Below, one piece after another: positions 33,226 through 46,070 of a stretch of DNA of 64,000 nt. The DNA comes from Tenrec ecaudatus (taxonomy: Eukaryota; Chordata; Mammalia; Afrosoricida; Tenrecidae): contig NC_134537.1 of the NCBI RefSeq assembly GCF_050624435.1, forward strand, positions 127,138,086-127,202,085, in the 5' to 3' direction. Position numbers and translations under genes: made by a program. The notes under the pieces were generated by a model that did not search any database, was not told where the DNA came from, and saw only the letters and a program-made list of their open reading frames with translations. Position 1 is the stretch's first letter; every line of letters begins with the position of its first letter.

Positions 33226-33935
33226 TAATATGGTGTTTGCTTATTAAGTAATATTGTTAAAAATAGCCACTGGTTATTATGCCAAAATGTGATTTTCTGC
33301 ATCAGGAAGCCAGGCTTATTAAAAGGAGAAATATTGAATGAAGTATAACCAAGTAAATCAAAAGAACATACCAAAAAAGTCTCTAGTGATTACTCACCTC
33401 ATGAATTTCCATAACCATTAAGGAACAAATTTCTTTTCATGTTACTCTTTCTAAGCATATGTTTTATAATTATTATGGTATTTTGACTTATATAGAAATA
33501 TAACATCAAATTGTCTTTCTTATATGAAAAAAATTGATAAATGAAATATTAATTAGAATTTTTCCCTTGAAAAATCTTTCCTTTCAAGGATAAGAATATT
33601 ATACAATAGCCCTAGGTCAAGTTAGAATTGTTCCACAACATGTATGCTGTTCCATAAACAAGGAAACAGAATAATAACAATTACTCATTTATGTTTTTCA
33701 GTTGGACAAATCTGCTCTAGGCAGCAAACACTGGTTCTGTAAGAAATCATAAACAAAATGATCTATAACAGTCCTGCCAATATATATGTCAACATACTCT
33801 ATTCCATAAAAGTTTCTAGATTTAATAAGAACCCAAATTAAAAGTCCCACATTAAACATTCCTGGAATACACCTGATTTCTCTGAATAATGCTTATTCTG
33901 GCTTTCAATTGACTTGGGTCCATGCAGAAAGATAC
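33226..33935. other. No gene or repeat recognised
   Basis: AT-rich unique-looking sequence. Confidence 0.5.
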
Positions 33936-33939
33936 TTCA

Positions 33940-34145
33940 TCATTTGATTTGAGGGTCAACAGAGAAGAGGACGTGCACTGAACGAGATGGATGAGGCGTG
34001 GCGGCAGCAATGGCTGAAACTCAACAATTCTGAGGTTGGCGCAGACCTGGGGGCCTTTCTGTCTCTTGCACATAGAAAGCGCCATTGTGAGCAGGAACCA
34101 ACTCCTCGACGGCACAAAGCAACAACAATAACAACCACTCCGGCC
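33940..34145 (+). mobile_element. RTE/BovB-type LINE 3'-terminal fragment
   Basis: 'gagaagaggacgtgc', 'gaacgagatggatgag', 'ggcagcaatggctg', then 'cgacggcacaaagcaac' match the RTE C-terminal coding and 3' end. The overlapping plus and minus frames of 60-87 codons here are degraded RTE readings. Confidence 0.82.
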
Positions 34146-34164
34146 AGAAAGGAGATGTCAGAAT

Positions 34165-34465
34165 TTTTTGGTGGAAAAAGGCTGGTTTAAATACTCTAGG
34201 CCTCTTTTGTGATGATTTAACTCTGCAGTTGTAATGGGAAATCAGTCATAGATCATCTAAGCAAGGAGTGTAGTTGTGGTCCAATAAGATAGTACTGACA
34301 GTCAGTAGAATTTGAATTTTTTAATCAATTTTTCATGCTGTGAGATATTCTTTTTTTCTTTTCAATCTCATAAAAATGTATAAACAAATCTTAGCTCATA
34401 GGCCACATAAAACCAGGCAGTGCAGCAGATTGGTTCAAGGGTCATAGTTTGCTGATCATTTTTCT
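34165..34465. mobile_element. Probable hAT-Charlie family transposon fragment
   Basis: The order 'actctgcagttgtaa', 'tagttgtggtccaata', 'ataaaaccaggcagtg' and 'gggtcatagtttgctgatc' matches a Charlie-type element with a 'ccatagtttgccgaccc'-like right end. Diverged; the exact family is not determined. Confidence 0.6.
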
Positions 34466-35950
34466 AGGATATTATACTAATTATTTTATAGGTATTTGAT
34501 AAATGACAACTATTATATTGTTGAACAGGAAGAGGAGTAATATGATGATGATCATGCTAAAAAGATAAGTGATATGAACAAAGGGAAGAATCCAAATGAA
34601 TTTATTATGTACAACACAAAGCTTATAATTCCTGACTCCTGGTTGTAATTCCTTTAATAGAATTTTCTTATTGTTTATAATATTTGATAAACAATATCCT
34701 TTACAGTAGGTCACTAATTCCTTAGATTAAAAAACATTTCTATGTTCAATTAAATTATCATCATACACATGCCAAAATTCACAACAAAATATGCTTGCTA
34801 TTTACCATATCTACCCCACAAGTTTTCAATAATAACTTTTATTTCTATTCAGTATAATCTCACACTTAGTTATATGCAAATTTCTGATAAATATTAATTA
34901 ATCTAATTTTCTCATCTACCATTGCTCCTAATCCATTTGTTCTAAGGTAGAGCTATGAATTCTGTTGAACTTGAACCAAAAATTATACCAAATAACCCTT
35001 TCCCTATTGTAGTTTATAACTACTAGATTACTAAACATCTAAACAAGAATGTAGTCATAGCTGTGTTCAGGTGTTGTACTTTTTGGTTGATTCAAGTTGC
35101 AAATTCACTGGTAAAGGAAACTTTTTGGCACTGAGGTAAAGTTTAGATAATTTGACAGTAATGGCCTGACCAGTCTGTGGAAGAAGTCACAACAATCTCG
35201 GTCTTTTTCATCCTCTCACACCAGACTCCCCGCAATGTTAAGCTCTTAGCACTACCGTTAATTGAGTGCAGAATAAATCGGATCTTCTTACCTAAGGTAA
35301 AATTGCCATTCCAGGTCCCCTGTCACTGTGATGGAGTCTGAAACTAAGGTGGGTTCCACCCTCGCTGAGCTTCCATAATGGTGATAACAATGTCTAGAAT
35401 ATCAGTGGCCCAGTGAAGAGTGTGGTGCAGACAGGGCTCATGGGTGGAACTCCTGTAGAGCAGTTTAGCAAGTAAACATATGGTGCAGACTGTCTGCATC
35501 ATTCATCCTCCCATTCATTCATTTAAGAATTTATCATGTGCTATTATATGTATTGATGGACGGTTTTCCAGGATAATAGACTCTTATTCATCTAACCACT
35601 TGAATTCTAAATCAGGGAAATCCCATCAATTAACCAGTTAACATTTCTTCTTTCACATCACCTCAAAATGACCCTGGGACATTTTCAAGTCCATCCTCCC
35701 TCTATGGAGAATTATACTACAGTCCGTCGCACTGTTTAGATTTGGTGGCAAGCAACAATTATTCATCCAGTGGCCTAAGTGGCCTAAAGAAGTGGCCAAT
35801 ATATATGTGTACTGTCAGCAACCAACAACAAGATATTGATATGAAGAATTATCATGTCCTGGAAGAATTTTTATTAGTTAGCATTTGAGATTAAATTCTC
35901 CTTACAAATATCACAAATGTATTGGGAAGTTAGAGCCATGTGTGAATTTT
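34466..35950. other. No gene or repeat recognised
   Basis: AT-rich to about 35100. 35150-35480 is more complex and could be a diverged older repeat or conserved sequence. 'attcattcatttaagaat' near 35512 resembles the end of an L2/MIR-type repeat. Confidence 0.4.
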
Positions 35951-35954
35951 TTAA

Positions 35955-36140
35955 TTGTCCTGATGGCCCCGTTGGGAAATGGTTGGACTTCTGACTGCAG
36001 GGTTAACAGTTCAAGTCAGCCTGTCACTCCACGGGGCATAGATGAGGCTGTAGGCTCCTGTAAGGATCTACAACCTGAGGATTCTTACACTGGGTCACTG
36101 TGAGTTGAAATCAACTTAATGGCAGTGAGTATGTGCTAGG
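35955..36140 (+). mobile_element. AfroSINE
   Basis: 'ccccgttgggaaatgg', 'tgactgcagggttaac', 'gttcaagtcagcctg', 'gatgaggctgtagg' and the tail 'gtgagttgaaatcaac' are in AfroSINE order. The 72-codon frame at 35885 partly overlaps and is not a gene. Confidence 0.85.
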
Positions 36141-36545
36141 GAATATACTCGGATTTTTAAAATACATTTTTTTCAATTTTCCCACAAATCTAGAAATATG
36201 GTATATATTTCTACTGCCTAAAACGCTCTGACAGGACTAGCAGCATGTAAATAAAAACACAGTATGAAGAAGAATTCCCTCAGTCATAGTGGGGAGTGAG
36301 ACGTATATTAAAATAATTAGAATAAGGACTGGCAATTTTTAAATGCCTGTCTCTAGACCTTAGATATATGTAGACATTTTGAGAGGGTTCTAGCGGAGCA
36401 TAGTTGGGGGAGCATTTCAAGATGCCCCTTCACCCCCTAGTAAGCCTATTATTAATGAGAAAAGCTTCAGAAAATAAAGAGCTACGTCTCCGTTTTATTT
36501 CAATAAGCAAACAAGGGCACATGCGTCACCAGTGTTTCTCCCATT
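36141..36545. other. No gene or repeat recognised
   Basis: AT-rich unique-looking sequence. Confidence 0.5.
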
Positions 36546-36547
36546 AC

Positions 36548-36745
36548 CAAAATCAAACCCAAACTCACTGCCTGTGAGTCCGTTCTGCCGCCTAGAGACC
36601 CCAGAGGGCAGGGGAGAGTAGCCTCTGTGGCCTTGTGGGAGGGACATTTCCACAGGCGTAGAAAGTCTGTTTTATACATTTAAAAACAAATTAAGAGGAG
36701 TGGCTGAGGTTGTGAACTAGTGACCATGTGGTTATCAGCCCATTT
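36548..36745 (-). mobile_element. AfroSINE
   Basis: Reverse-strand copy: 'caaactcactgcctgtg' and 'gacatttccacaggcg' in the body, 'accatgtggttatcagcc' at the head. Adjacent to another copy. Confidence 0.85.
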
Positions 36746-36769
36746 CCTCCCACTCCCCTGCCTCCCTCC

Positions 36770-36971
36770 CAAACACACAAAGAAAACCGCATTGCCTTTG
36801 AGTTAAGGACCCCTCCCAGAGACCCAATAGGACTGGAAAGAACCGCCCAGGTGAGTTTCTGAGACTGCAACTTTCTGGGAGTAGAAAGCCCAGTCTCAGC
36901 ACAGTAAGGAGCTGGTATTTGTGAAATGCTGACCTTGCAGTTAGTGGGGTAACAACACACCTGGGCTCCTC
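36770..36971 (-). mobile_element. AfroSINE, adjacent second copy
   Basis: Reverse-strand copy following the previous one within 25 bases: 'accgcattgcctttgag', 'gacccaataggactgg', 'gggagtagaaagccc', 'gaccttgcagttagtg' and 'acacacctgggctcc'. The 89-codon minus frame at 36691-36960 spans both copies and is spurious. Confidence 0.88.
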
Positions 36972-38300
36972 TGCTTCTCCCGTGAGGTGCTATCCCATAG
37001 GTTGCCTAAGAAGTCCACCTCGTGCTGCACATTTGTTTATGTGGGAGCTCATACCGAAATTTCACTACTCCTACTTGCTATTTACTTTATATGGCAGTTA
37101 ATGAAAGATGATTAATCTCCTTTGTGTGAATACATTTTTAAAAATTTAGACATCAATAACCATGACAATGATAATACACTGTGAGACTAATAATGATGGG
37201 GATTTATTTCCCAAGCAGTTTAGTATAATTGATAGCAAAAATAAAAAAGGATCAATAAAACTCTGAGCTGCCTTGAGTAAGCAACCGATAATATAGAGAT
37301 GTTTGGAATAATTTGGTTACAAGATGAGAAACTACTCATGAATGGTACCTTATAGGCTAATAGACTTAACAAATAATCATTTAGCGCGCGCACACGCGCA
37401 CACACACACACCAGATAAGGGACATAATGGAGGGAAATTGGCCTATTAATTCATATAGGCCAATATCTATAACAAATGAGAAAGTGAAAAATGTGAAAAG
37501 AAATGCTTTTCAACCCTAAGACCCTCCTGAGACAAGAGGAAAGCTGTGCACGACGAGGACCAGACAAATCATAAAGGAAACATCCAGCGAATTGGTCGAA
37601 TATGCCATCTCTGACTCATCATCAAACTTCAATTTATTTACTAGGAAGCCCTCACTTGCTTGTTGACGTGATGAAACGGCTTCTGAAACTGGCTCATTGA
37701 ATGTTTCAGGTCACACTTCCAGTCTCCATAACTGTACTGGCCCCGACTTAGGAGACACTAGACTACAAATAATATATACTTATAAAGGGACCAAATTAAT
37801 TCTGTGCTAACAGTAGGAAATTATCCAATTGTGGTCTATTAAATTGAACATAGACCTACCTCAGTGACTAGATTAGTGCAAATAAAGGGAATTAGGGAGA
37901 ATATTTAGAAATTTTATTAGCAATTTAAAAACAATAGAGTGGAGAGCAAAAAAATGTCATGTATTAGGAGGCATACTTATGGTAGATTTAATTGCTAAAT
38001 TATTTGAAATTTTAGTTTTAGGATTCTTTTTCTATCAAAGAATTTATTCACATCAGATTTTAATTTTATAGGTGGAGACTTTTGCATGGAAGGGACATCT
38101 CTTTGTTAGTGATTTTTGGCTTTACATGGTTATAATTAAGGGATATGATCTGCCAGTCTCCAAGTTTTCTAAATTAGTTAAAGTTTGTGCTATCCAATTC
38201 ATGAGTGGTATAAATTTTTAATGGAATAAAATAAAAACATATATTCCTGTAGGCAGGACAGTGATGAAATCTTAAGAACATAGAATCTACATTGTGATAA
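36972..38300. other. No gene; CG/CA-rich run at 37383-37412
   Basis: AT-rich apart from an alternating purine-pyrimidine run (gcgcgcgcacacgcgc, then CA repeats) at 37383-37412. No recognised exon or repeat. Confidence 0.5.
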
Positions 38301-38304
38301 AACC

Positions 38305-38490
38305 AAACAAAAACAAAAACCCAGTGCCACGAGTCCATGTGGACTCATAGAGACTCACATAGGATTTCCAATATTGTACATCTTTACACAAGCAGCAAGC
38401 CTCAGATTTCTCCCCCAAAGCTGCAGGTGTATTTGAACCACAGTCTTTGCAATTATCCCAACACTTATTAAGTCACCAGGACTTCTTACA
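38305..38490 (-). mobile_element. AfroSINE
   Basis: Reverse-strand copy: 'aacccagtgccacgag', 'gactcatagagactc', 'gtatttgaaccacagtc' and 'aagtcaccaggacttc' at the head. The (CAAAA)n-like start at about 38303-38320 is the antisense side of its tail. Confidence 0.85.
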
Positions 38491-39005
38491 GTCAGAGCCT
38501 CTGGGTTTGCTCTGCTTTTCTCTAACTATGTCAGCTGGAGAATGTTATCCCTCTAGCATATTTATTTATGGATTCTTCATCTGAGACAGGCATACGTATT
38601 TGTTGATTTTATTATTGAGATATTTTCAGTTACAAGTTATAATATACTTAATTACAACTCTTTCATAATTTTACAATCCAAATTGCCATTTCATTTGGGT
38701 TATCCAATTATATTTCTGAGTTTTGAAACAGAAATACTTATTCTATTTCCATAACACTCCCCTTTTTCCCTTTTAATAATTATGACCATGAATTACAATT
38801 TAAGGAAGAATGATAAAAAGTAATTCGAAATGTTTTAACATTTACCAGTTACATTTTGTTTATCCTTATATTTGAAATCTTTCTTTGAATTTTTCACTGC
38901 TTCCCAAACTAAAATTATTGGAAAACTCATTTGTATAGTCACATGCACTTATTTAATTTTATTCCACCCTTGAATATTGTTCAATGTTCTTGAGTCGGTG
39001 CTGTC
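38491..39005. other. No gene or repeat recognised
   Basis: AT-rich unique-looking sequence. Confidence 0.5.
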
Positions 39006-39009
39006 TCAG

Positions 39010-39720
39010 AGACTCTGTGTGAAACAGAATGAAACACTGCTGAACAGAACATTTCAAAGGACAGCGTGAGAAGACAAAGTCAAATATCATAGTGAAATAT
39101 GCAAAGACCTAGAGTTAGAAACCCAACAAGGAAGAACACGATCAGCATATCTCAAATTGAAAGAGTCAAATCAAGCTGGGAGCTGAAATATTGAAAGCTT
39201 CTTTGGTCAAAGTATTGAATAATGTAGGAAACATCAAAAGAAGATGGAAAGAAAACAGAGTCACTAAACCAAAAAGAACTTAGTTGACTTTCAATCATTT
39301 CATGAGATAGTATATGAGTAAGAACCAATGATACTAAAGGAAGAAGCCCAAGCTGCACTGAAAACATTAACCAAAATCAAAGCTCCAGGAATTGGTGGAA
39401 TACCCATCAAAATGTTTCCATAGGCTGATGAAGCATTGGAAGCCCTTGCTCATTGGTGCCAACTGATTGGAAGAGATCCATATTTGGATCCATTCAATAG
39501 AAAGTCAACAGAATGTAAAAATTATTGATATCACGTTTGCAAGTCAAATTCTGCTGACGATCATATGACAATGGTCGCAGTGGACATTGACAGGGAACTT
39601 CCAGAAGTTCAAGCCAGATTCAGAAAAGGAAATAGAAGAAAGAATATCATTGCTCACATCCTTGAATACATGATTTCAATAATACTATACATTTCTAACA
39701 TGTCTGGCTACTACGTTAGA
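39010..39720 (+). mobile_element. RTE/BovB-type LINE, linker to RT start, forward
   Basis: Follows RTE ORF2 upstream of and into the RT domain: 'catttcaaaggacagc', 'tatgcaaagacctagag', 'caaagctccaggaattg', 'gattggaagagatcc', 'gacagggaacttccag', 'aatatcattgctcac'. Many indels; the 61-codon frame at 39565 is a piece of this RT fossil. Confidence 0.85.
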
Positions 39721-39739
39721 AACATGCCTATACTCGGAG

Positions 39740-39860
39740 CTGACTCATGATAACCTTCTGGAAAAGCAACCATTGAAAGCTCTACGGAGCAGGGTTTATT
39801 GTGACATATGTGGTCGCCATGAATTAAAGTAGATTTAATGGCAACTGATACAACATTGTT
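39740..39860 (+). mobile_element. AfroSINE tail fragment
   Basis: 'ctctacggagcagggtt' then 'gtggtcgccatgaatt' and 'tttaatggcaactg' match the AfroSINE 3' half. The head is missing. Confidence 0.7.
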
Positions 39861-40440
39861 TAGCTTTCTTATTTATTTTTTGAACTTGTATGGCTTCATT
39901 ATGTTTCATTTAAATTAATTTTGTAAGCTTCATCAACACTCTCCTGTTTCTTCCCAACTCATATGATTTATTTCTGTCAAACAATTATATGTGTAGTAGC
40001 TTTGAAGTAGGTTAAGTCTATTTCATATCTTTCAGAGCTTCTGGATGAGGATTTTGTTTCAGATTCAAGAATTTATGTCAAAGACTGAAAATAAGCTAAA
40101 ACATTTAGCTTACAATTTTTAGACATTATGTTGTTTTTACAATGGAGAAAAGTAATATTGGCTTTTTAATATGTTTTCTAAAATAAGAAATACTGTACAA
40201 CTTACTTCTTTAAGAGCAACATTCCTGAGAGATGAAAAAGGTTTTATTTTGTTTTCCAAAAACCACTACAACAAGAGGAAATGGATTCTAATATTCCTAA
40301 GCAAACCTTGCTTGTGAGATGAGGTCTAATCATCCATAGCAATCGAATTCATTCTAACCCATGGTAATCACACATGTTAAAGAGTAGAACTATCCCATAC
40401 GTTTATTTGGTTCTAATATTTAAATCCAATCATTCTTGGT
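39861..40440. other. No gene; possible small AfroSINE remnant at 40335-40400
   Basis: Mostly AT-rich. 'aacccatggtaatcac' then 'agagtagaactatccc' resembles an antisense AfroSINE tail. No gene is visible. Confidence 0.4.
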
Positions 40441-40444
40441 ATTT

Positions 40445-40795
40445 GAATTACGATGCTGGTGAAGAATATTGCAAATAGCTTTAATGCCAGAAAAGATACA
40501 AATCTGTGTTGGAACAAGTACAGCCAGAATGTCCCTTAGAGGCAATGAAGGCAAGACTTGGTCTCAAGTTCTTTGGAGGTGTAATCAGGAGAGATGGACA
40601 TGATGCTTGTTAACATTTCAGGGGAGCCATAAGAAAGGTAGACCTCGATGGAATGGATTGAGAGAGTGGCTGCACCGATGGATGGACTCACACATCGAAC
40701 AATTGTGAGGATAGCCTGGGACTGGGCAATTTTTCCTTCCGTGGTGCATTGGGTTGCTCTGAGTTGGAACGGACTCTTAGGCATTTAACCAACAA
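40445..40795 (+). mobile_element. RTE/BovB-type LINE 3' end, forward
   Basis: 'gctggtgaagaatattg', 'ggaacaagtacagcc', 'gaggcaatgaaggcaag', 'gtggctgcaccgatgg' and the terminal 'gagttggaacggactc' are in RTE order. The minus frame at 40536-40784 is antisense. Confidence 0.87.
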
Positions 40796-40799
40796 CCAT

Positions 40800-43700
40800 C
40801 TGCAGGAAAGCAAGCGACGATGCCTTTCTTACATGATCTTGTTGAGTGGGTGGCTTTGAACAGCCAGATTTTAGGTTAGAAATCAAGCAAGCACAAAGCG
40901 TCTGGGCCCCCCTGGAGCACAAAGACCAGGTCTAGGTATTGTCTGATAATAATCATGTCTGACAATTGTAATTAGACAAAAGCGGGGTGGCCGTCAAGTA
41001 TTTACAAGCCTGCACTTAACTCAAAGTTGAGCATACAAAAATCAATGACTCTTTTATTTATTAATCTCTTCGGTTCCATTAGGTATAATTATCCAGTAAA
41101 CATAGCATCTTAACACAGCTTAGAAAGCTAATTAGTTTGGGCCCTTTGGAAAGCCTCATTTTGGTGGTTTCAATCATTCTATGAGACGGATGCTCTACTA
41201 AAAGTTCCCAGGCTGAGGAAAGGGTGATCTTCCCCCCAAATTTTTTAAATGACACTGTTTGGAGCTCCCTCTTCATATTCTCTACAGAAGAAAGTAAATA
41301 TATTTTAGAAGTTAGGTAAATTAGTGGTCAGGGTTCCTTGCTGAGTATGCTAAGAAGCCTTCCTCTCCTCCCAAAGATGGGCAGAATTTTTCAAAAGGTC
41401 CCCACAAAAGCAGGCCTACTTTCTTTTATCCAATTTGTTTATGTCCCCAAGGGAGCTCACTGGGAGGTAAGTTTATGCAAAGGAGTCTCACTAAGCATTT
41501 TTATTCAAGTCCATCCACTGTTACCTTCAGGAGAACACTTGAGGAGTGAGCTGCTGAGCTGCAATGAAACAGGAGCCGGCTGTCAGGGGTACAGTCTGTC
41601 ACTGCACAGACAAAAGACAGACTGTCACGATAAACAGCATTTATTCCTCTCATATCTGTGCCCTTGGGCTGGAGAGGGGAGGTGTCATTGGTCGGAATTG
41701 TAGAACACATAAATAATCACCGTAGCTTGCAAATCATAGATCAAGGAAAACAGAAGGAGGTGGCAGTGATGAAGGCAAGAAAATAGATGCTTCCAGCACA
41801 AGCTAATTTACTACCCTTTAAAAAAATGCGTTCTTCCAAACAGGAAGGGTATTTTTGCTGCCTCTTCAGCTGCAGGTAAGAAAGGTGGAACTTCTAAATC
41901 AAAGGTCTCATGAATTATTCTCAGTCTAGAAATATGTTTAGATTCTTTTTCATTCAAAAGATATAAATGGAGAGTCATCACTGTGAACTAAGGAGGTGTA
42001 AGTGGCAGGTACCCACACCCCTTTTGCTTACTCTCACCATCACTGTGCTGCATCTACCAGCTTGTTTAAGCCTACAGGATTGTATTCAGGAAGTCCTTTA
42101 GATTAACTTTCTTCAAGGGAATTGATTTCAGGAATTCTCAGAATTCCTAGCCTATATTACACCTGGATGAGTTGACCTCACCAGAGGCAGACACCTAGCA
42201 CCCTGAAGATTGCAGCGTTGAATTGCACCTTCTTTTTATGACTCCCTATGAAAAATATGACTGAGCGCAATGCTAAAATTGAGTCCGTGTATGATAGAGA
42301 GGCTGTAGACAACCTTCGCATTCCCTGCATCCTATAGAAACTCAGTGGGTGAATTCCCGTAGGATGACAGAGGATGAGAAACTCTTCCCGTGTTATTACA
42401 ATGCTGAAAGGTTTCTCATTTACTGCTGGTGAAAAGTGTCTATTGTGGCTTCTAATAAAAACCTGTGAAACCACATGGGTGTAAAGTAATTTTTTCCCAA
42501 CTTTTCAAGGAACTGGTGACAATGCTAAGTTCACTGTTTTAGCTTTGGGTGTGAAGTATTTCACCCTATTTGTGATGGCAGGTTTACATCTGTGCTGCAA
42601 CCTATTCTTACAGCGACATAATTGGAACTAGGTTTCACACATGGACAGGAGCTCTCTCAATGGGCTGAATATGATTGCCCCAAACCCAAAATATGGTATG
42701 TATGCACACATGACCTGCTAGTATATATTTTGTTTTGTTTTGCCTTTTGATTTAGGTGGGTCATGTGGAAACTGGTTAGCACTTCCCCCGATAAGTTGTG
42801 CTTTATTCAAACCTGGAAAGTTGACAATACTCAGAACAGAGGAGGAGGTGAGGCAGCCCTGAGCATGACCGTGGAATGCCCCGGAAGAGGGGGCAACATG
42901 GAGTTTACTTCTGAAGACCTTCTTCCCATCAGCATTTGAGTAGTCCGGTTGCAGACTTTGCAGGTTGTTACCCCTAACATTTGCTTGTGTACCACAGTAT
43001 TGACCGGTGCACTGTTCACAGCAAACTGCCATCCTAGTTTGTTCTGCTTCGGTGCCACTTGACTGTCACAGCCTGGCACGAGGCAGGAAAGCATGAAACC
43101 TAACCCATCCGACAGGGTTCAATCACTCCTATTACTCCTATTGCCTGCACTGACCAACTTGAAGTAGACCGCACACCACTTTACCTTCCCCAAAGCACTG
43201 GTTTGCTAGACTTCATTCCCACCACCCCACCTGCTAAGAAAGCAAAAACTCTACGTCCTTGATGAGGAACTCTAATAGGGAATGACAGGCTTCTTTACTA
43301 AAGAAATCATGAGTGAAACTGATCAGTTATGAAGCAAACAACAAATGAAATCCTGTTTTCATTTCTTCTTCTTCCTTCTTCAAGTTGATTTTGCTGCTTG
43401 TTTTTGTTATTGGGAAAGGAGGAAGGTCACAATGTCTTTGTTTCATTAGGAGGATTAGGCAGATGAGACAGGAGTATTTCTCGAGTAGAGAAAGCAGATG
43501 AGAGAAGGCATTGAGCCCGCCCACGCCCCATCATCCCCCATTATAACCCCTACGCACCCCCAAGTCATGATCTTTGTTTGGATCATAGGGCATCGGAGGA
43601 CTGGAGTTTCCTGAGCTGTGAAATAAGGATGGCCCCACTTTGGGCCTGGTGCCCACTCCTCTGGCACAAAGCACTCACCAAGGATTGCTTAGATATTTTG

Positions 43701-44760
43701 TACAGCATCACGTTTCTGAATAAAGGTCTTTCAACTGTAGCTGATGAGGGGACAGAACATCAGAGATTATCATTCGTCTGCTTTTTGGTCATTATAATAA
43801 GGGCCCGCAATCAGGGATCATTTCTCCCACCACAGAGAAAAGAAACACAGTCAGTCTTGTAAACAGTGCTAATGGGGAGCTCACTGAGAGCCAACAGACC
43901 TTGATTGACCACTTACTATTGCCTAACTTAGTTTTGGATATTTTGTTGTATGCTCCCAACAACCCAACAATAGGATGGGCAGGGGGAACAGCATAGCAAA
44001 GAGAAAACCACTGAATCCCATGCAGGGATGTCCTTAAGCCACAAGTGTTGTATTTCTTTTGAGATATACGCAATGGGTTAAAATCTATTCAATATTTGAC
44101 GAATCCATTGGCTTAAAGCTAATCAAGATAAATACTTGGTATAGTGTCTGAGGGGCTTGTTCAACTTTTATTTCTAGGTTCAAGTTCCAGAGCACAGTGT
44201 AGAGGCTCAAATTTGTAATTGAACAAGTTGACACTTTTATATAAGATGTCATAGATTTCAGCATGGGACAATCCAAGTTATCCTCCTAGGAATGTGTTAT
44301 TATTATAAGGAAGGAAAATCTTTGGTTTTATTTTATTGAGTTTAAAAAGTAAGATTATAGGAAAAGGGAACAAATTCAGAAATGCCTACTTTCAAGAATT
44401 TAAAATTTTAAAACAAAATTAATGAACCGAAGACTTTACAAATAACAGAACTGTAGAGAACTAAGTACAAGTGTAGGAAGCATTTGGTCCTCTTAATTAG
44501 CATCAGCATAAAAGTCCACGGGCAAAACCTGGTTATTGGGGATGTGTGGAAAAGACCCGGATGATACCAGTCTTCATTTACTTGCTTGTTCCTCAGCACT
44601 AGGAATAGCAGCAACGGACACTGAGCAGCACTGTTATGTACTACTGTTCAGAGCAGTCTCCTTGATATCTCTGAAAGAAGCTTGAGAAGCTTCCACAAGT
44701 CTTCATTTTTCAAGGCCCTTCTCCATTAAAATGCTCTCCAACTTTACCAGTTAAAAAGTT
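40800..44760. other. Longest apparently unique stretch; no gene recognised
   Basis: Nearly 4 kb without a recognised repeat. I looked for exons: frames of 94-121 codons (for example 41338-41703 plus and 42718-43032 minus) have no family resemblance or paired splice sites that I can defend. 40850-41100, with 'gacaattgtaattagac', and 43550-43760 have the complex look of conserved non-coding DNA. This is the best place in the window to look for regulatory sequence, by impression only. Confidence 0.35.
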
Positions 44761-44764
44761 GCTT

Positions 44765-45015
44765 ATGTTGTTGCTAGGGGCTATTGAGTCCATTCTGACT
44801 CAGGGACCCTATGAACCATAGAACGAAACACCACACTGTCTGGTCCCGTGTCATCTTCCCAATGGTTCCTATACCCGTGCCCATTGGTGTAGCCGCTGTG
44901 TCGATCCACCTTGTTGAGGGCCTTCCTCTTTTTTGCCACTTTACCAAGTTTGTTGTCCTTCTCCAAGGACTGGTCTCTTCTGACAACATGCCCAAGGTAT
45001 GCTAACCATCTCGTA
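44765..45015 (-). mobile_element. RTE/BovB-type LINE C-terminal and 3' end, reverse
   Basis: The minus frame 44774-44995 has the conserved RTE C-terminal block 'GRPSTRWIDTAATPMGTG' and 'DQTVWCFVLWFIGSLS'. It lies at residues 25-65 of the frame. No RT palm is present. A frameshift is needed to join it with the overlapping frame starting at 45047. Confidence 0.9.
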
Positions 45016-45189
45016 TCCATGAAATAGATTCTCATTTCTCTACACAAATGAGTTTTCTCCTTTGGTTGAAATTGTGCAGCACGTCGTTTGTTCTTTTCTC
45101 ATAAAGATAGGTACTTTTGCATTCTTCTCTCTTTTATTAATAGCAACTTGAGAGCAAGAGTCAAGTCATTATATAAACACAGGAAGTCT

Positions 45190-45275
45190 TGGGGTCTGAA
45201 TCAAATCCATTCCTGAGGGTGGGGTTCAAATCTACCCTCTGAATCAACTTGATAACAGTGCAAAAACACACAAAC
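45190..45275 (+). mobile_element. AfroSINE fragment
   Basis: 'gggtggggttcaaatc' with 'aatcaacttgataacag' match AfroSINE parts, but intervening sequence is missing. Short and diverged. Confidence 0.55.
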
Positions 45276-45529
45276 AAAATATGAAGCCCTTTCAATGATT
45301 TCAAAGCTGCTTATGACGCAAGTGAAGAGACTGCCTGTCTCTGTCACTGGGGAATATGCAGTGAAAGACGTTTTAAAATTTACACAGCAAAGATGCTTCT
45401 TTGATGACTAAGATGCACCCAACTCAAGCCAAGTGGTTTTACTTGTTTCTTTTTTGTTTGCAGTACTTTGTCTACATGCAAAAGCCAGGCAACTAAAGAG
45501 AAAGAGGTTTTATCTTATTTTTATGACAT

Positions 45530-46070
45530 TCAAATTATGATGCTGGTGAAGAATATTGAATACATTATGGATTGCCAGAAGAACATATAAATCTTTCTCT
45601 CTTGGAGAAAGTACAGCCAGAATGTTCCGTAGGACATCACGCTTGGTAAATCATCAAAAGAGATGAATGGACATCATAAAGACAGTGCACATGATGGGAA
45701 TATCCAATTATGAACAAATCTGACTTGTCTTTAATTTTTCCTTACTTTGAAAAGACTGAACCCACTATTCCAAGCACCATCACAATCACTTTCATTTGCT
45801 GCACACGCGACTCGTACATCATCCAAGCTCCCCTAAGCCATTTTGACATGACAGGGAGGGTTACATAACAACCATTTGCACACAGGCCAACTTATCTGAA
45901 TGGTCTTAAAGGCAAAAGTAGAAAAGGACCACAGCCACAACCTTGTAATTGCCTGCAGTTGAAACAGGGGACTCAGACGTGAAATGATTGTGAGGCTGGA
46001 ACAGGGGCAGGCGTGGATGCCTTTCATTCCGTGAGAGTCACTGTGGGTTGGAGTTGACAGGAACAGTAGC
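45530..46070 (+). mobile_element. RTE/BovB-type LINE 3' fragment, forward
   Basis: Clear RTE at 45530-45690 ('gatgctggtgaagaat', 'ggagaaagtacagcc', 'gagatgaatggacatc') and again at 45975-46065 ('gaaatgattgtgagg', 'actgtgggttggagttg'). The middle, 45690-45970, is diverged or replaced; it may be an insertion. Confidence 0.75.

Noticed and set aside
41338..41703. 121-codon plus-strand frame
   Set aside because: No domain, and no codon pattern or splice context that I can defend.
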